From positions 62,001-126,000 of the forward strand of contig NZ_VSSO01000005.1 of NCBI RefSeq assembly GCF_008312885.1: a DNA stretch of 64,000 nt, read 5' to 3'. Shown piece by piece: positions 1 to 9,395 of the stretch. The notes beneath the pieces were generated by a model. The model saw only the letters and a list, made by a program, of their open reading frames with translations. It was not told where the DNA came from and did not search any database. The translations under genes and the position numbers were made by a program. Within the stretch, counting starts at the first letter, position 1; each line of letters starts with the position of its first letter. This DNA comes from Lolliginicoccus suaedae (GTDB taxonomy: Bacteria > Actinomycetota > Actinomycetes > Mycobacteriales > Mycobacteriaceae).

Positions 1-1306
1 ACGGCACGCCTGGCAGCGCGCTGCCCCGGTAGCCGACGGATCGGATGACCAGGCCGGTGCTGAGGGTCTCGGTGTGGCCGGTGCCGACTGCCCGCGCGCT
101 GCCGTCCTGCTCGACCAGCTCGTTGTGCTCGGCGGTGATGCTGGTGACCCGCTCGCCGCCGTGGATCTCCCGTGGCGACGCGAGGTATCGCAGCACGATG
201 CGCCGCTCGTCCGGGGTGGCTTCTCCCATGTCCAGCGCGATCTCCTCGGCGATCGCGAGCTTGCGCTCGGTGGCCGGGGCGAGGGTGCCATTGTTGCGCT
301 GCAGCTCGGTGGCAGCGTCGATGTGGAGCTCCTGCTTGTCGATGACGAGGCGGGCAGGATGCTTGCGGGCGAGGCCGAGCAGCTCCGGCAAGGTGTAGGC
401 GGCCTGGGCGGGTCCGCGGCGCCCGAGGATGACTACCTCGCGGACAGCGCTGGCCCGCAGTGCCTCGAGGGCATGCGGCGCGATGCTGGTGGCGGCTAGC
501 TTCTCGGGGTCGGTGGTGAGGATACGGGCCATGTCGAGGGCGACGTTGCCGTTGCCAATGATGACGACCCGCTCGTGGTCAAGGGGGTAGTCACGGTCAG
601 CGTGGTCGGGGTGGCCGTTGTACCAGGCGACGAAGTCGGTGGCGGCGACACTGCCGGGAAGATCCTCCCCGGGGATCCCGAGACGCCGGTCCGAGGAGGC
701 GCCGGTCGCGTAGATCACCGCGTGGTGGGTCTCGTGGAGGTCCGCGTCCGTCACGTCCACCCCGAGCTCGGTGCCGAATCGCTGCTCGAGCCTACGGTCG
801 CTGCTGATGATGTCGAACAAGCCAGCGACCTGGCGGGTGGCCTCATGGTCCGGGGCCACCCCGTACCGGGCGAGGCCGTAGGGCCTATCGAGCCGCTCAT
901 GCATGGTGACGGCCACATCGCGCTGCTTGAGCAGCTCGTCGGCGGCGTACATCGCGGCCGGGCCCGATCCGACGATGGCGACGCGCAACGGGTCCGGCGA
1001 GGGTTGCTTGCGCGGCGAGATGGGGATCAGCGCGAGCGGTGTGCGGGGCCGGGGCTGCTGGTAGAAGTCCGCGTTGATCTGGCGGAACTCCTCCTGGTGC
1101 GGCTCGAGCTTGCGGTGGGGCACGATGGCATCCACCGGGCATGCCTCGACGCATGCGCCGCAGTCGACGCAGGACTCCGGGTCGATGTGGAGCATCTCGG
1201 CCGTGAGGAAGTCCGGCTCGTCGGGGCTGGGATGGATGCAGTTGACGGGGCAGGCGAAGACGCAGGAGGCGTCCGCGCAGCAGGCCTGCGTGACGACGTG
1301 GGGCAT
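1..1306 (-). CDS. fprB: FprB-type ferredoxin/ferredoxin--NADP+ reductase, 3' end cut by window edge
   Basis: Fusion flavoprotein that moves electrons between NADPH and ferredoxin or similar carriers in the cytosol. The start is the ATG at 1306, 8 nt after the upstream oxygenase gene ends, so the two are probably co-transcribed. The N-terminal 60 residues form a bacterial ferredoxin domain (MPHVVTQACC, then CVFACPVNC and CVDCGACVEACP). From about residue 108 an adrenodoxin-reductase-like domain begins, with an FAD dinucleotide-binding motif (AIVGSGPAAMYAADELL) and later an NADP-binding motif (VVIIGNGNVALDMARIL). M. tuberculosis FprB has this same ferredoxin-reductase fusion, about 575 aa; about 435 codons are present here and the C-terminus lies beyond base 1. 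The AurF-type gene also neighbours fprB in mycobacteria, so this protein may supply that oxygenase with electrons; that role is inferred. Confidence 0.93.
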   Translation of the reverse strand, partial: MPHVVTQACCADASCVFACPVNCIHPSPDEPDFLTAEMLHIDPESCVDCGACVEACPVDAIVPHRKLEPHQEEFRQINADFYQQPRPRTPLALIPISPRKQPSPDPLRVAIVGSGPAAMYAADELLKQRDVAVTMHERLDRPYGLARYGVAPDHEATRQVAGLFDIISSDRRLEQRFGTELGVDVTDADLHETHHAVIYATGASSDRRLGIPGEDLPGSVAATDFVAWYNGHPDHADRDYPLDHERVVIIGNGNVALDMARILTTDPEKLAATSIAPHALEALRASAVREVVILGRRGPAQAAYTLPELLGLARKHPARLVIDKQELHIDAATELQRNNGTLAPATERKLAIAEEIALDMGEATPDERRIVLRYLASPREIHGGERVTSITAEHNELVEQDGSARAVGTGHTETLSTGLVIRSVGYRGSALPGVP

Positions 1307-1313
1307 GCTCGGA

Positions 1314-2321
1314 TCACGCCGCCCGGGTGAGGCTCGCGACCATCGCTTGGTCGGAGGTGGGCTCGCTGCGGTAGCGGGTGGGCCGTCCGGCGATGCCGCA
1401 CAGCTTCCACACTGCCTTCGAGACGGGGTTCATCAGGCCGGCGTCGCGGGCGAGGGCACGCACGTCGCCGAAGATGTCGCGCAGGGTCTCGCGGGATTCC
1501 GGCGAGCCCCAGTAGAGCTCCTTGATGACGGAGCGCGGGATCTCGAAGCGGTCGATGTACTGCTGGGGCGGGATGACGATGATGTCGCACATCCAGCGCA
1601 TGGTGACCGGGAAGAGCACCGAGAGCAGGTGCTTCTTGACGGGGTTGAGCGCGGGGACGTTGCGCAGGAGGTACTGGTGCGCGAACGAGATGTGCCGGGC
1701 TTCCTCGGCCACGTGGATCTGCATGACACGCTCGAGCATGGGGTGCAGCTCGCCGCCCGCGCGCAGGACAGACTTCTGCACGTGATCGATGGGCTCCTCG
1801 CCGCCGAGGACGAAGGTGAAGAACCATTCCGGGTAGATGCGCACGGCCACGCCGACGAGCGGCACGAGCTTGCGCAGCAGGCCAGTCATGCCGGGCACGT
1901 CCGCGCCGATGCGGTTGACGCCTTCCTGGAACATCAGCGTGTGGTTGCATTCCTCGCCAGCCTCGTGGGTGACGTAGCGGAACTCCGGATTGCCGTTGTC
2001 CAGCATGAACGCATAGTGCATGATGCCGCGGATGAGGACGTTCTCGAAGTGCAGGCCGACCTTCATGATGTTGGCCTGGCGCCACATTCCCATCTCGATC
2101 TGCTTCTCGCGGGGCTGCGCGAGGTACCAGGGGTGGCGGCCCAGCGGATCGGCCTTGGGGAGGATCCAGCGAGGGTCGTCGGCGATGACGGCGTACTCGT
2201 CGGAGTCCCAGGCTATGTCCTCGTAGGGATCGAAGTGCTTGCGCGTCGATCCCTCGGAGAGCGTCGCGAGGTGATCGGTGTACTGGCTGGCTTTCACAGC
2301 GTCGTCGATGGAAAGCGTCAT
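1314..2321 (-). CDS. AurF-like diiron oxygenase
   Basis: Ferritin-like diiron protein of the AurF (p-aminobenzoate N-oxygenase) family, 335 aa; the natural substrate in mycolata is not known to me. Metal-ligand patterns typical of the family are visible: an early Glu in FENVLIRG, ExxxH-type EAGEECNH, a Glu in the PEWFF region and HVAEEARH further on. The ATG at 2321 is preceded by GAGGAG. The gene lies directly upstream of fprB with an 8-nt step to its start, and the pair looks like one oxygenase plus reductase unit. A perfect 6-2-6 palindrome 33 bp upstream may be a repressor site. Family assignment is firm; substrate is unassigned. Confidence 0.9.
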   Translation of the reverse strand: MTLSIDDAVKASQYTDHLATLSEGSTRKHFDPYEDIAWDSDEYAVIADDPRWILPKADPLGRHPWYLAQPREKQIEMGMWRQANIMKVGLHFENVLIRGIMHYAFMLDNGNPEFRYVTHEAGEECNHTLMFQEGVNRIGADVPGMTGLLRKLVPLVGVAVRIYPEWFFTFVLGGEEPIDHVQKSVLRAGGELHPMLERVMQIHVAEEARHISFAHQYLLRNVPALNPVKKHLLSVLFPVTMRWMCDIIVIPPQQYIDRFEIPRSVIKELYWGSPESRETLRDIFGDVRALARDAGLMNPVSKAVWKLCGIAGRPTRYRSEPTSDQAMVASLTRAA

Positions 2322-2353
2322 GATTACTCCTCAAAGAGTATCTTGGTCACGGT

Positions 2354-2367
2354 GTCTCATGTGAGAC
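2354..2367. promoter_or_regulatory. Palindrome, possible TetR-type operator of the AurF-fprB unit
   Basis: GTCTCA-tg-TGAGAC is a perfect 6-2-6 palindrome 33 bp upstream of the AurF-like start codon, in the divergent gap between that gene and the membrane-protein gene. Size and symmetry suit a TetR-family operator. The regulator is not encoded next to it. Confidence 0.45.
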
Positions 2368-2397
2368 GCTTCCGACGGTAAGCTGCCCCGGCAAACA

Positions 2398-2415
2398 TGT
2401 CAATGCTCATTGGCA
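2398..2415. promoter_or_regulatory. Second imperfect palindrome in the AurF/membrane-protein gap
   Basis: TGTCAATG-ct-CATTGGCA pairs at 7 of 8 positions. It lies about 75 bp upstream of the AurF start and 117 bp upstream of the divergent membrane-protein start, so it could serve either direction. Only the symmetry supports it. Confidence 0.25.
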
Positions 2416-2531
2416 CAATTGATGTGGGAACAATCTGGTAACACCGCTCACCAGCGTCGATGCAGCAGCGGCAGGTGTGTGTCGCGCATCACTCATGCTT
2501 GATCTGCTCGATCCTGGGTAGCTTCGAAGCC

Positions 2532-3512
2532 ATGAGCCCAGCCAACCCCCAGCGAGTCCTCGTACTGGCCGAGCCCGGCCTGGCCACCCACGCATCGCGC
2601 GAGGCCGTGAAGCGGCTCGATGCCCAGCACTACGACATCACGGTCACCACGCGGTCCCTGCCCCTCGACGAGGACGGCGAGATCATTCTCAGCAGCACCG
2701 CATCGGAGACCGGCGAGGGCAACGCGCCCGACATCATCATCGGGGTGACCGAGCTGCCCCGTCTCGCCAAGAGCGGCCCCATCGCGATCGATATCGAGTC
2801 ACGCGCCGACGCCGCCCTGATCTCCCTGCCCGGGCTCGGCGCCACAGGGCACGCCCGAAAGGTCGCCGACGCCCTCAAGACCGTGCTCGAGACCGGCACC
2901 GACGGCGAGCGCACCTCTTTCGGTGTACGCTCCCCCCGCTGGATACGCGTGCTGCTCGGAATGATCCGCGTCAACCGCCCATGGCGGCTCGTCCCAAGCT
3001 TGTCGAGCGCGATGGCCGCCGCGGCCGCGACCGCCGCCTTCGGAATCTTCTTCTCCAGCATCTGGAAGATGGCCACCGCGCTGCACCCCGCCAGGCTCAC
3101 CCTCGTCACCATCATGTCGATCGTCGCCATGACGCTGTGGCTCATCGCCTACAACCGCCTCTGGGATCCCCCTCGCTCCCGCGGCACGCACACCCACGCC
3201 GCGGTCTACAACCTCGCCACCGTGCTCACCGTGGGCCTCGGTGTCAGCCTGATGTACGCCGGCCTCTACATCGCCACGTTCGTCGCCGCGCTCATCGTCA
3301 TCTCCTGGGAGTTCCTCGGCTCCACGCTGGGCGAGCCGGCATCGCTAGCGGACTACGCGAAGCTGGCGTGGCTGTCCGCGTCGATGGGCACCGTGGCCGG
3401 CGCGCTCGGATCCAGCGCCGAGGACACCGACGAGATCCAGCGGGCCGCGTTCGCCAACCGTGAGCGCGAGCGGCGAGCAGCACGGGAGCCAGACGACGCC
3501 GACGATTCCTGA
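2532..3512 (+). CDS. Conserved membrane protein of unknown function
   Basis: About 326 aa from the ATG at 2532 (MSPANPQRVL); an in-frame start at 2460 adds a Cys-rich stretch that does not look like protein sequence. The first 140 residues are soluble and mixed in composition. They are followed by four or five hydrophobic segments: around AMAAAAATAAFGIFFSSIW, LTLVTIMSIVAMTLWLIAY, a long double segment ATVLTVGLGVSLMYAGLY plus ATFVAALIVISWEFL, and a weaker one near the end. The C-terminus is short, charged and Arg/Glu-rich. It probably sits in the cytoplasmic membrane with a cytosolic N-terminal domain. I do not recognise a family. It is convergent with the RNase Z gene, 9 bp apart. Confidence 0.7.
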   Translation: MSPANPQRVLVLAEPGLATHASREAVKRLDAQHYDITVTTRSLPLDEDGEIILSSTASETGEGNAPDIIIGVTELPRLAKSGPIAIDIESRADAALISLPGLGATGHARKVADALKTVLETGTDGERTSFGVRSPRWIRVLLGMIRVNRPWRLVPSLSSAMAAAAATAAFGIFFSSIWKMATALHPARLTLVTIMSIVAMTLWLIAYNRLWDPPRSRGTHTHAAVYNLATVLTVGLGVSLMYAGLYIATFVAALIVISWEFLGSTLGEPASLADYAKLAWLSASMGTVAGALGSSAEDTDEIQRAAFANRERERRAAREPDDADDS

Positions 3513-3521
3513 GCACCGCGC

Positions 3522-4430
3522 CTACAGCGCGATGACGTCGAGATCGCGCGCGATGTGGATCGGCCCGTCGAACTCGCCGCGCGCCTCGTCCTCGAAGGCC
3601 TGCATGCCACCAAGCCCGTAGCGCTGGGAGAAATGCGTGAGCACGAGCCTGCGCGCGCCCGCGAGCGCCGCGATGCGGCCTGCCTGCCGCGCGGTGAGGT
3701 GCCGGTACCGGGCCGCGATGTCCTCCTCCGCCGAGAGGAACGTCGCCTCGATGACGAGCGTGTCCGCCTCCCGCGCGAGGGCGATGGCGTTGTCGCACCA
3801 GCCGGTATCCATCACGAACGCCAGCGACGCGCCCCGGCGCGGCGTGGAGAAATCCTCCAGCTCGATGATGCGCCCCGACTCGAGCTTCAGATGCCCCTGC
3901 TGCTTGAGCCGACCGACCCGCGGCCCGGTCACCCCGATCGCCGCGAGCTCCTCGGCATGCATGTGCACGCCATCGGGCTCGGCGATGCGATAGCCGTAGA
4001 CGGGGGTGCTGTGCACCAGCGGCAGCGCGCTCATCCGTGGCTCCCCGAACCCGGCCGGCTCCGCGCCCTCGAGCGGGTGCGGCCGGATCCTGTCCGTGGG
4101 ATGGAACTCGCTGGCCCACCGGAGCCGCTGGTAGTACTGCTCCCCTGCCGCCGGATAGGCCACAGTGACCTCGTGCGGGACCCCATCGCGCGCGATGCGC
4201 TGGATGATTCCCGGCAGCCCGAGGCAATGGTCACCGTGGAAGTGGGTGATGCACACCTGGTTGATGTCATGCGCGGAAATGCCCGCGTGCGACATCTGCC
4301 GCTGGGTGCCCTCGCCGGGATCGAAGAGAACGCCCGAACGACCCCACCTCAGGAAGTACCCGTTGTGGTTGCGCTGCCGCGTGGGGACGGCGCTGGCCGT
4401 CCCCAGGATCACCAGCTCTCGCGGGGACAA
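3522..4430 (-). CDS. RNase Z-like metallo-beta-lactamase fold hydrolase
   Basis: Metallo-beta-lactamase hydrolase of the RNase Z (tRNA 3'-end processing) type, about 302 aa. The metal-binding motif THFHGDHCLGLPG is present, followed by a later Asp in VMDTGWCDNA and His in LTHFSQRY, and the N-terminus (LVILGTASAVPTRQRNHNG) is the usual RNase Z opening. The longer upstream frame overlaps purA and reads as low-complexity shadow, so I chose the TTG at 4430, 9 bp after the purA stop. A GTG six codons further in is the alternative. Tight spacing implies translation from the purA transcript. The family also contains arylsulfatases and other phosphodiesterases, so tRNA processing is likely but not proven. 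Confidence 0.85.
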   Translation of the reverse strand: MSPRELVILGTASAVPTRQRNHNGYFLRWGRSGVLFDPGEGTQRQMSHAGISAHDINQVCITHFHGDHCLGLPGIIQRIARDGVPHEVTVAYPAAGEQYYQRLRWASEFHPTDRIRPHPLEGAEPAGFGEPRMSALPLVHSTPVYGYRIAEPDGVHMHAEELAAIGVTGPRVGRLKQQGHLKLESGRIIELEDFSTPRRGASLAFVMDTGWCDNAIALAREADTLVIEATFLSAEEDIAARYRHLTARQAGRIAALAGARRLVLTHFSQRYGLGGMQAFEDEARGEFDGPIHIARDLDVIAL

Positions 4431-4438
4431 AGCCCTGC

Positions 4439-6498
<2,060 letters not shown>

Positions 6499-6500
6499 GC

Positions 6501-6550
6501 GCGTCACCAGGTGACAGTGTGCTCCCGCGTCACCACGTGACGGTGTGCTC
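6501..6550. repeat. Duplicated 24-bp gene end at a convergent junction
   Basis: Bases 6501-6524 and 6527-6550 are near-identical (22 of 24). The second copy includes the last codons and stop of the CDF gene on the minus strand (peptide EHTVTW-stop); the first copy would encode the same six residues and stop but lies out of frame beyond the real stop. Each copy also contains a GTCAC-3-GTGAC palindrome, which could help end both convergent transcripts. Confidence 0.6.
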
Positions 6551-7447
6551 GCAGTGGCGCTTCTCCTCCGGGGAGTCGATCTGGATGGTGGCGTGTTCGA
6601 GGCCGTGCGCGGCGAGGGCATTCTTCGCTAGCCGCAGGATCTCCTGGTTGTCCGAGCTGGTGGTCAGGTGGACGGTAACGACGTCCATGCCAGTGGTCAG
6701 GCTCCAGATATGCAGGTCATGCACATCATCCACGCACGGGATCGCGGAGAGGTCCGCCTCCACCCGGGCGACATCGACCTCGGCGGGCGAGGCCTGGGTG
6801 AGGATGCGTAGCGCTTGCGCGGCGAGCTTGAGCGCGCGGGGAACGATCCAGATCGAGATGAGGATGCCGGCGATGGCATCCGCGCGGGTCCAGCCGAAGG
6901 CGAGGGTGAGTACTCCGGCGATGAGCACGCCCACGCTGCTCACGGCGTCAGCGAGGACCTCCATGTAGGCGCCCTTCATCGCGAGGGACTCGCGGGACCC
7001 GCTGCGGATGATGACGAGCACGACGATGTTGGCGGCGAGCCCCGCGAGCGCGACGATGATCATCGGGAGGCCCGGGACCTCGGGCGGCGAGCTCATGCGC
7101 TCGATGGCCTCGATGAGGATGTAGGCGGAGATGCCGAGCAGCAGGGCGGCGTTGAGGATCGCGGTTAGCACCTCGGCGCGGTGCCAGCCGAAGGTGCGAC
7201 CGGGGTTGGTGCTGCCACGATGGGCGAGGATGAGCGCGGTGACGCCCATGATGAGCGCGATCACGTCGGTGGCCATGTGGCCGGCGTCGGCGAGCAGCGC
7301 CAGCGATCCGATCATGACGCCGACGACGACCTCGAGGATGAGGAACGCGACGATGATGGCGAGCCCGATGAGCATCCGGTTTATGCGCGCCCGGGTGGGC
7401 TTCTCGCCTGGCTCGATGCCGTGCCCGTGGCCGTGTCCCGCGCCCAT
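6530..7447 (-). CDS. Cation diffusion facilitator (CDF) metal exporter
   Basis: Inner-membrane antiporter exporting divalent metals such as zinc, 305 aa. The ATG at 7447 has GGAGG upstream and starts MGAGHGHGHG, a His-rich metal-binding tail. Six transmembrane segments occupy roughly residues 24-205, followed by a cytoplasmic domain (VARVEADLSAIPCVDDVHDLHIWSL) typical of CDF dimer domains. The metal site in TM2 is H57-xxx-D61 (LLADAGHMATD). In TM5 the usual His is Glu163 (EVLADAVSS, with D167), which may shift metal preference. The gene ends convergently with the Rv0358-like gene, 31 bp apart. No metal-sensing regulator is adjacent. Confidence 0.92.
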   Translation of the reverse strand: MGAGHGHGHGIEPGEKPTRARINRMLIGLAIIVAFLILEVVVGVMIGSLALLADAGHMATDVIALIMGVTALILAHRGSTNPGRTFGWHRAEVLTAILNAALLLGISAYILIEAIERMSSPPEVPGLPMIIVALAGLAANIVVLVIIRSGSRESLAMKGAYMEVLADAVSSVGVLIAGVLTLAFGWTRADAIAGILISIWIVPRALKLAAQALRILTQASPAEVDVARVEADLSAIPCVDDVHDLHIWSLTTGMDVVTVHLTTSSDNQEILRLAKNALAAHGLEHATIQIDSPEEKRHCEHTVTW

Positions 7448-7778
7448 GGTGCCTCCTCCGGGTTCGCGATGGTTTCGCGCTGGTTTCGCTCGACGCCCCA
7501 AGTATGCACACATTCGCATGTATTGTTCAATGGCGGGGTGATGGTGGCCACGCTGGATGAGCCGCTGGCGCCCGGTTGGCGGTTGCGCCCGCAGGGGCTC
7601 GGCGCGGGCGGCGCGGGCTCGGCGATTTGCCACCCTTGACGCACTTCGACCACCCTTCGCTAGCAGCAGCCACCCAAATAGGGGTGGCAGGCTCGCGCAG
7701 GGGTGGCATCTACGCAGCTTCCGTGGCGGCTATGCGAGCAAGGAGCCGAGGCGACTGCATTCCGCCAGCTTGCTCGCC
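7448..7778. other. 331-bp non-coding gap with clustered inverted repeats
   Basis: No convincing gene is present in this gap between the CDF start and the FUSC stop (both genes on the minus strand). The part near 7500-7540 is the CDF promoter region. The rest holds a cluster of GCCACCC and GGGTGGC arms listed separately. Confidence 0.6.
7629..7707. repeat. Cluster of short inverted repeats (GCCACCC / GGGTGGC)
   Basis: Left-type arms occur at 7629-7635 and 7669-7675, with a near copy (ACCACCC) at 7649-7655; right-type arms occur at 7682-7688 and 7701-7707. The innermost pair forms a 7-bp stem with a 6-nt loop. Several alternative hairpins are possible. It lies just downstream of the FUSC stop, so transcription termination is one reading; an operator array upstream of the CDF gene is another. 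Confidence 0.45.
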
Positions 7779-8957
7779 CTAGTCCTCGTGATCCTCCGGC
7801 GGCACGGCGGGATGCTCCACCGTCGGCGGCAGCGTCGCGAGCGCCGACACCCGCTTCAAGCCGCTCACCTGGAACAGGTCCACCAGGATCGATCGCACCT
7901 GGGCAAGCACCACGCCCGAGGACAATCCGCGCCCCTCCACCAGCTCGAACCGGGCCCGCCGCGCTACCGTCCGCAATCGACGCGCTGCCTCTGCCTCATC
8001 GGGCTTGTCCCCCGGGGCTGCCAGCACCATCTGTCGCACCACATCGGCAGCCGCTGCGAGCTCCCGCAACAGCTCGACCAGCTCCGGATCGAGCCGCTCG
8101 CCGTCAAGCACCAGCGTCAGCGCGCGCCGCGCCAGCACCCGGGTATTGCGGACCGCGGCATCGATGGGGTCGGCCGTCGCGGCAAGCCTGTCGAGCCGGG
8201 ACCGCGATCCCCAGTAGACCGGGGCCAGCCTGCTGATGTCGCGGCCGCCCTTGAGGTCCGAGCGCAGCTGATCGATGCCCGGCTGCGTTGCCCGGGCACG
8301 GCGCAGCGCCACGTCGATCGTGCTGGCATCGCCTTCCTCGAGCCCGCGCGACACTTGCCGCAGCACCGCCACCACCTCGGCGAGGATTGCTCCCGCGTCC
8401 CGCCGGGCGCGCCGCACGGGATGCGTCGGCAGGATCGCCACCACGAGCACGCCCACGGCACCGCCGATGAGCGCATCGATCACACGGCTGAGGCCCGCGT
8501 CGCCACCAGGCGGCAGCAGCGTCGCCACCAGCACGCCCGAGGTGGCGGCCTGCATCGTGATAACAGGGCCACCATCGACGAGCACGGCCACCGCCATCGC
8601 GAGGCCCACGACCATCGCGATCTGCCAGGGCCCGGTGCCAATGACCCCGATCAGCAGCGAGCCGACACCGATGCCCACCGACACTCCGGCGAGCAGCTCG
8701 AACACCCGCCGCACGCGCGTGGCCAGCGTCAGCCCGAGGGAGACTACCGCCGCGATGGGAGCGAAGAACGGCTGCGGGTTGCCCACCACGTCCTTGGCGA
8801 TCCACCACGACAGGCCCGCGGCGGTGGCGCACTGGATGATCGGGATCGTCGACAGGACCAGCCGTCGAACCGGGTCGCGAACGCGCTGCGGCAGCCGCGC
8901 CGAGAGATCGTGCGCGAGCTGCCGCAGGAACGCGTCGATGCGCCTAGCCGAGACCAA
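7779..8957 (-). CDS. FUSC / aromatic-acid-exporter family membrane protein
   Basis: Integral membrane protein of the FUSC (fusaric acid resistance-like) superfamily, about 392 aa. Five or six hydrophobic segments fill residues 25-175 (for instance LAGVSVGIGVGSLLIGVIG and QIAMVVGLAMAVAVLV), followed by a long soluble helical C-terminal half with many Arg-rich heptads. The start is uncertain. The ATG at 9011 would overlap the upstream DUF3151 gene by 68 bp with an unlikely N-terminus, so I favour the TTG at 8957, overlapping by 14 bp. Coupling to the DUF3151 gene is implied. Substrate unknown. Confidence 0.75.
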   Translation of the reverse strand: MVSARRIDAFLRQLAHDLSARLPQRVRDPVRRLVLSTIPIIQCATAAGLSWWIAKDVVGNPQPFFAPIAAVVSLGLTLATRVRRVFELLAGVSVGIGVGSLLIGVIGTGPWQIAMVVGLAMAVAVLVDGGPVITMQAATSGVLVATLLPPGGDAGLSRVIDALIGGAVGVLVVAILPTHPVRRARRDAGAILAEVVAVLRQVSRGLEEGDASTIDVALRRARATQPGIDQLRSDLKGGRDISRLAPVYWGSRSRLDRLAATADPIDAAVRNTRVLARRALTLVLDGERLDPELVELLRELAAAADVVRQMVLAAPGDKPDEAEAARRLRTVARRARFELVEGRGLSSGVVLAQVRSILVDLFQVSGLKRVSALATLPPTVEHPAVPPEDHED

Positions 8958-9360
8958 GCTCGTGCGCTGCCCGGGGATCGCAATCCTCGAGCAGGTCCAG
9001 GCAGCGAGCATGCTCCGCGTCCTCGCGGATGCCCTTGGCGGCGCGAGCGAGCGCTCCCACCGCGCGCAGGAAGCCCTGGTTGCCCTCGTGGCTCCACGGC
9101 ACCGGGCCGAAGCCCTTCCAGCCGTGGCGGCGCAACTGGTCTAGCCCGCGGTGGTACCCGGTGCGGGCGAACGCGTAGGCGGTGACGAACTGATCGTCAT
9201 CCAGCGCCCGTTCCGCCAACGCCGCCCAAGCGATCGATGCTGCTGGGTACTTGGCCGCGACCTGCTCCGGGTCCACGTGGTTGAGCAGATCGGACTCCGC
9301 TTCCTCATCGCCGGGCAGGAGGACGGGCTGGGGGCCCATGAGATCACCAAAAGACGTCAT
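8944..9360 (-). CDS. DUF3151 domain protein
   Basis: Soluble 138-aa protein matching the DUF3151 family as I know it from mycobacteria (Rv0360c, near fba). Its core is a run of helices: EQVAAKYPAASIAWAALAE, FVTAYAFARTGYHRGLDQLR, then W-rich GWKGFGPVPWSHEGNQGFLR. No catalytic motif, signal peptide or membrane segment is evident. The next gene starts within its 3' end. Function unknown in the whole family. Confidence 0.85.
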   Translation of the reverse strand: MTSFGDLMGPQPVLLPGDEEAESDLLNHVDPEQVAAKYPAASIAWAALAERALDDDQFVTAYAFARTGYHRGLDQLRRHGWKGFGPVPWSHEGNQGFLRAVGALARAAKGIREDAEHARCLDLLEDCDPRAAHELGLG

Positions 9361-9395
9361 GCGGCCATGCTAGTCCCGGTTGGCCCGCGCGCCCG

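Noticed and set aside
575-2381. Plus-strand frames at 575-1330 and 1074-2381 as genes
   Set aside because: They are shadows of fprB and the AurF-like gene, whose protein sequences are clear on the minus strand.
6530-7447. Glu163 in place of His in TM5 of the CDF exporter as a novelty
   Set aside because: Glu at this position is, as far as I recall, common in actinobacterial CDF proteins, so it is only noted in the gene entry.
7503-7530. Possible ArsR/SmtB operator upstream of the CDF gene (ACAT-gcga-ATGT core on the minus strand)
   Set aside because: Only four base pairs are perfectly symmetric and no ArsR gene is adjacent; too weak to annotate.
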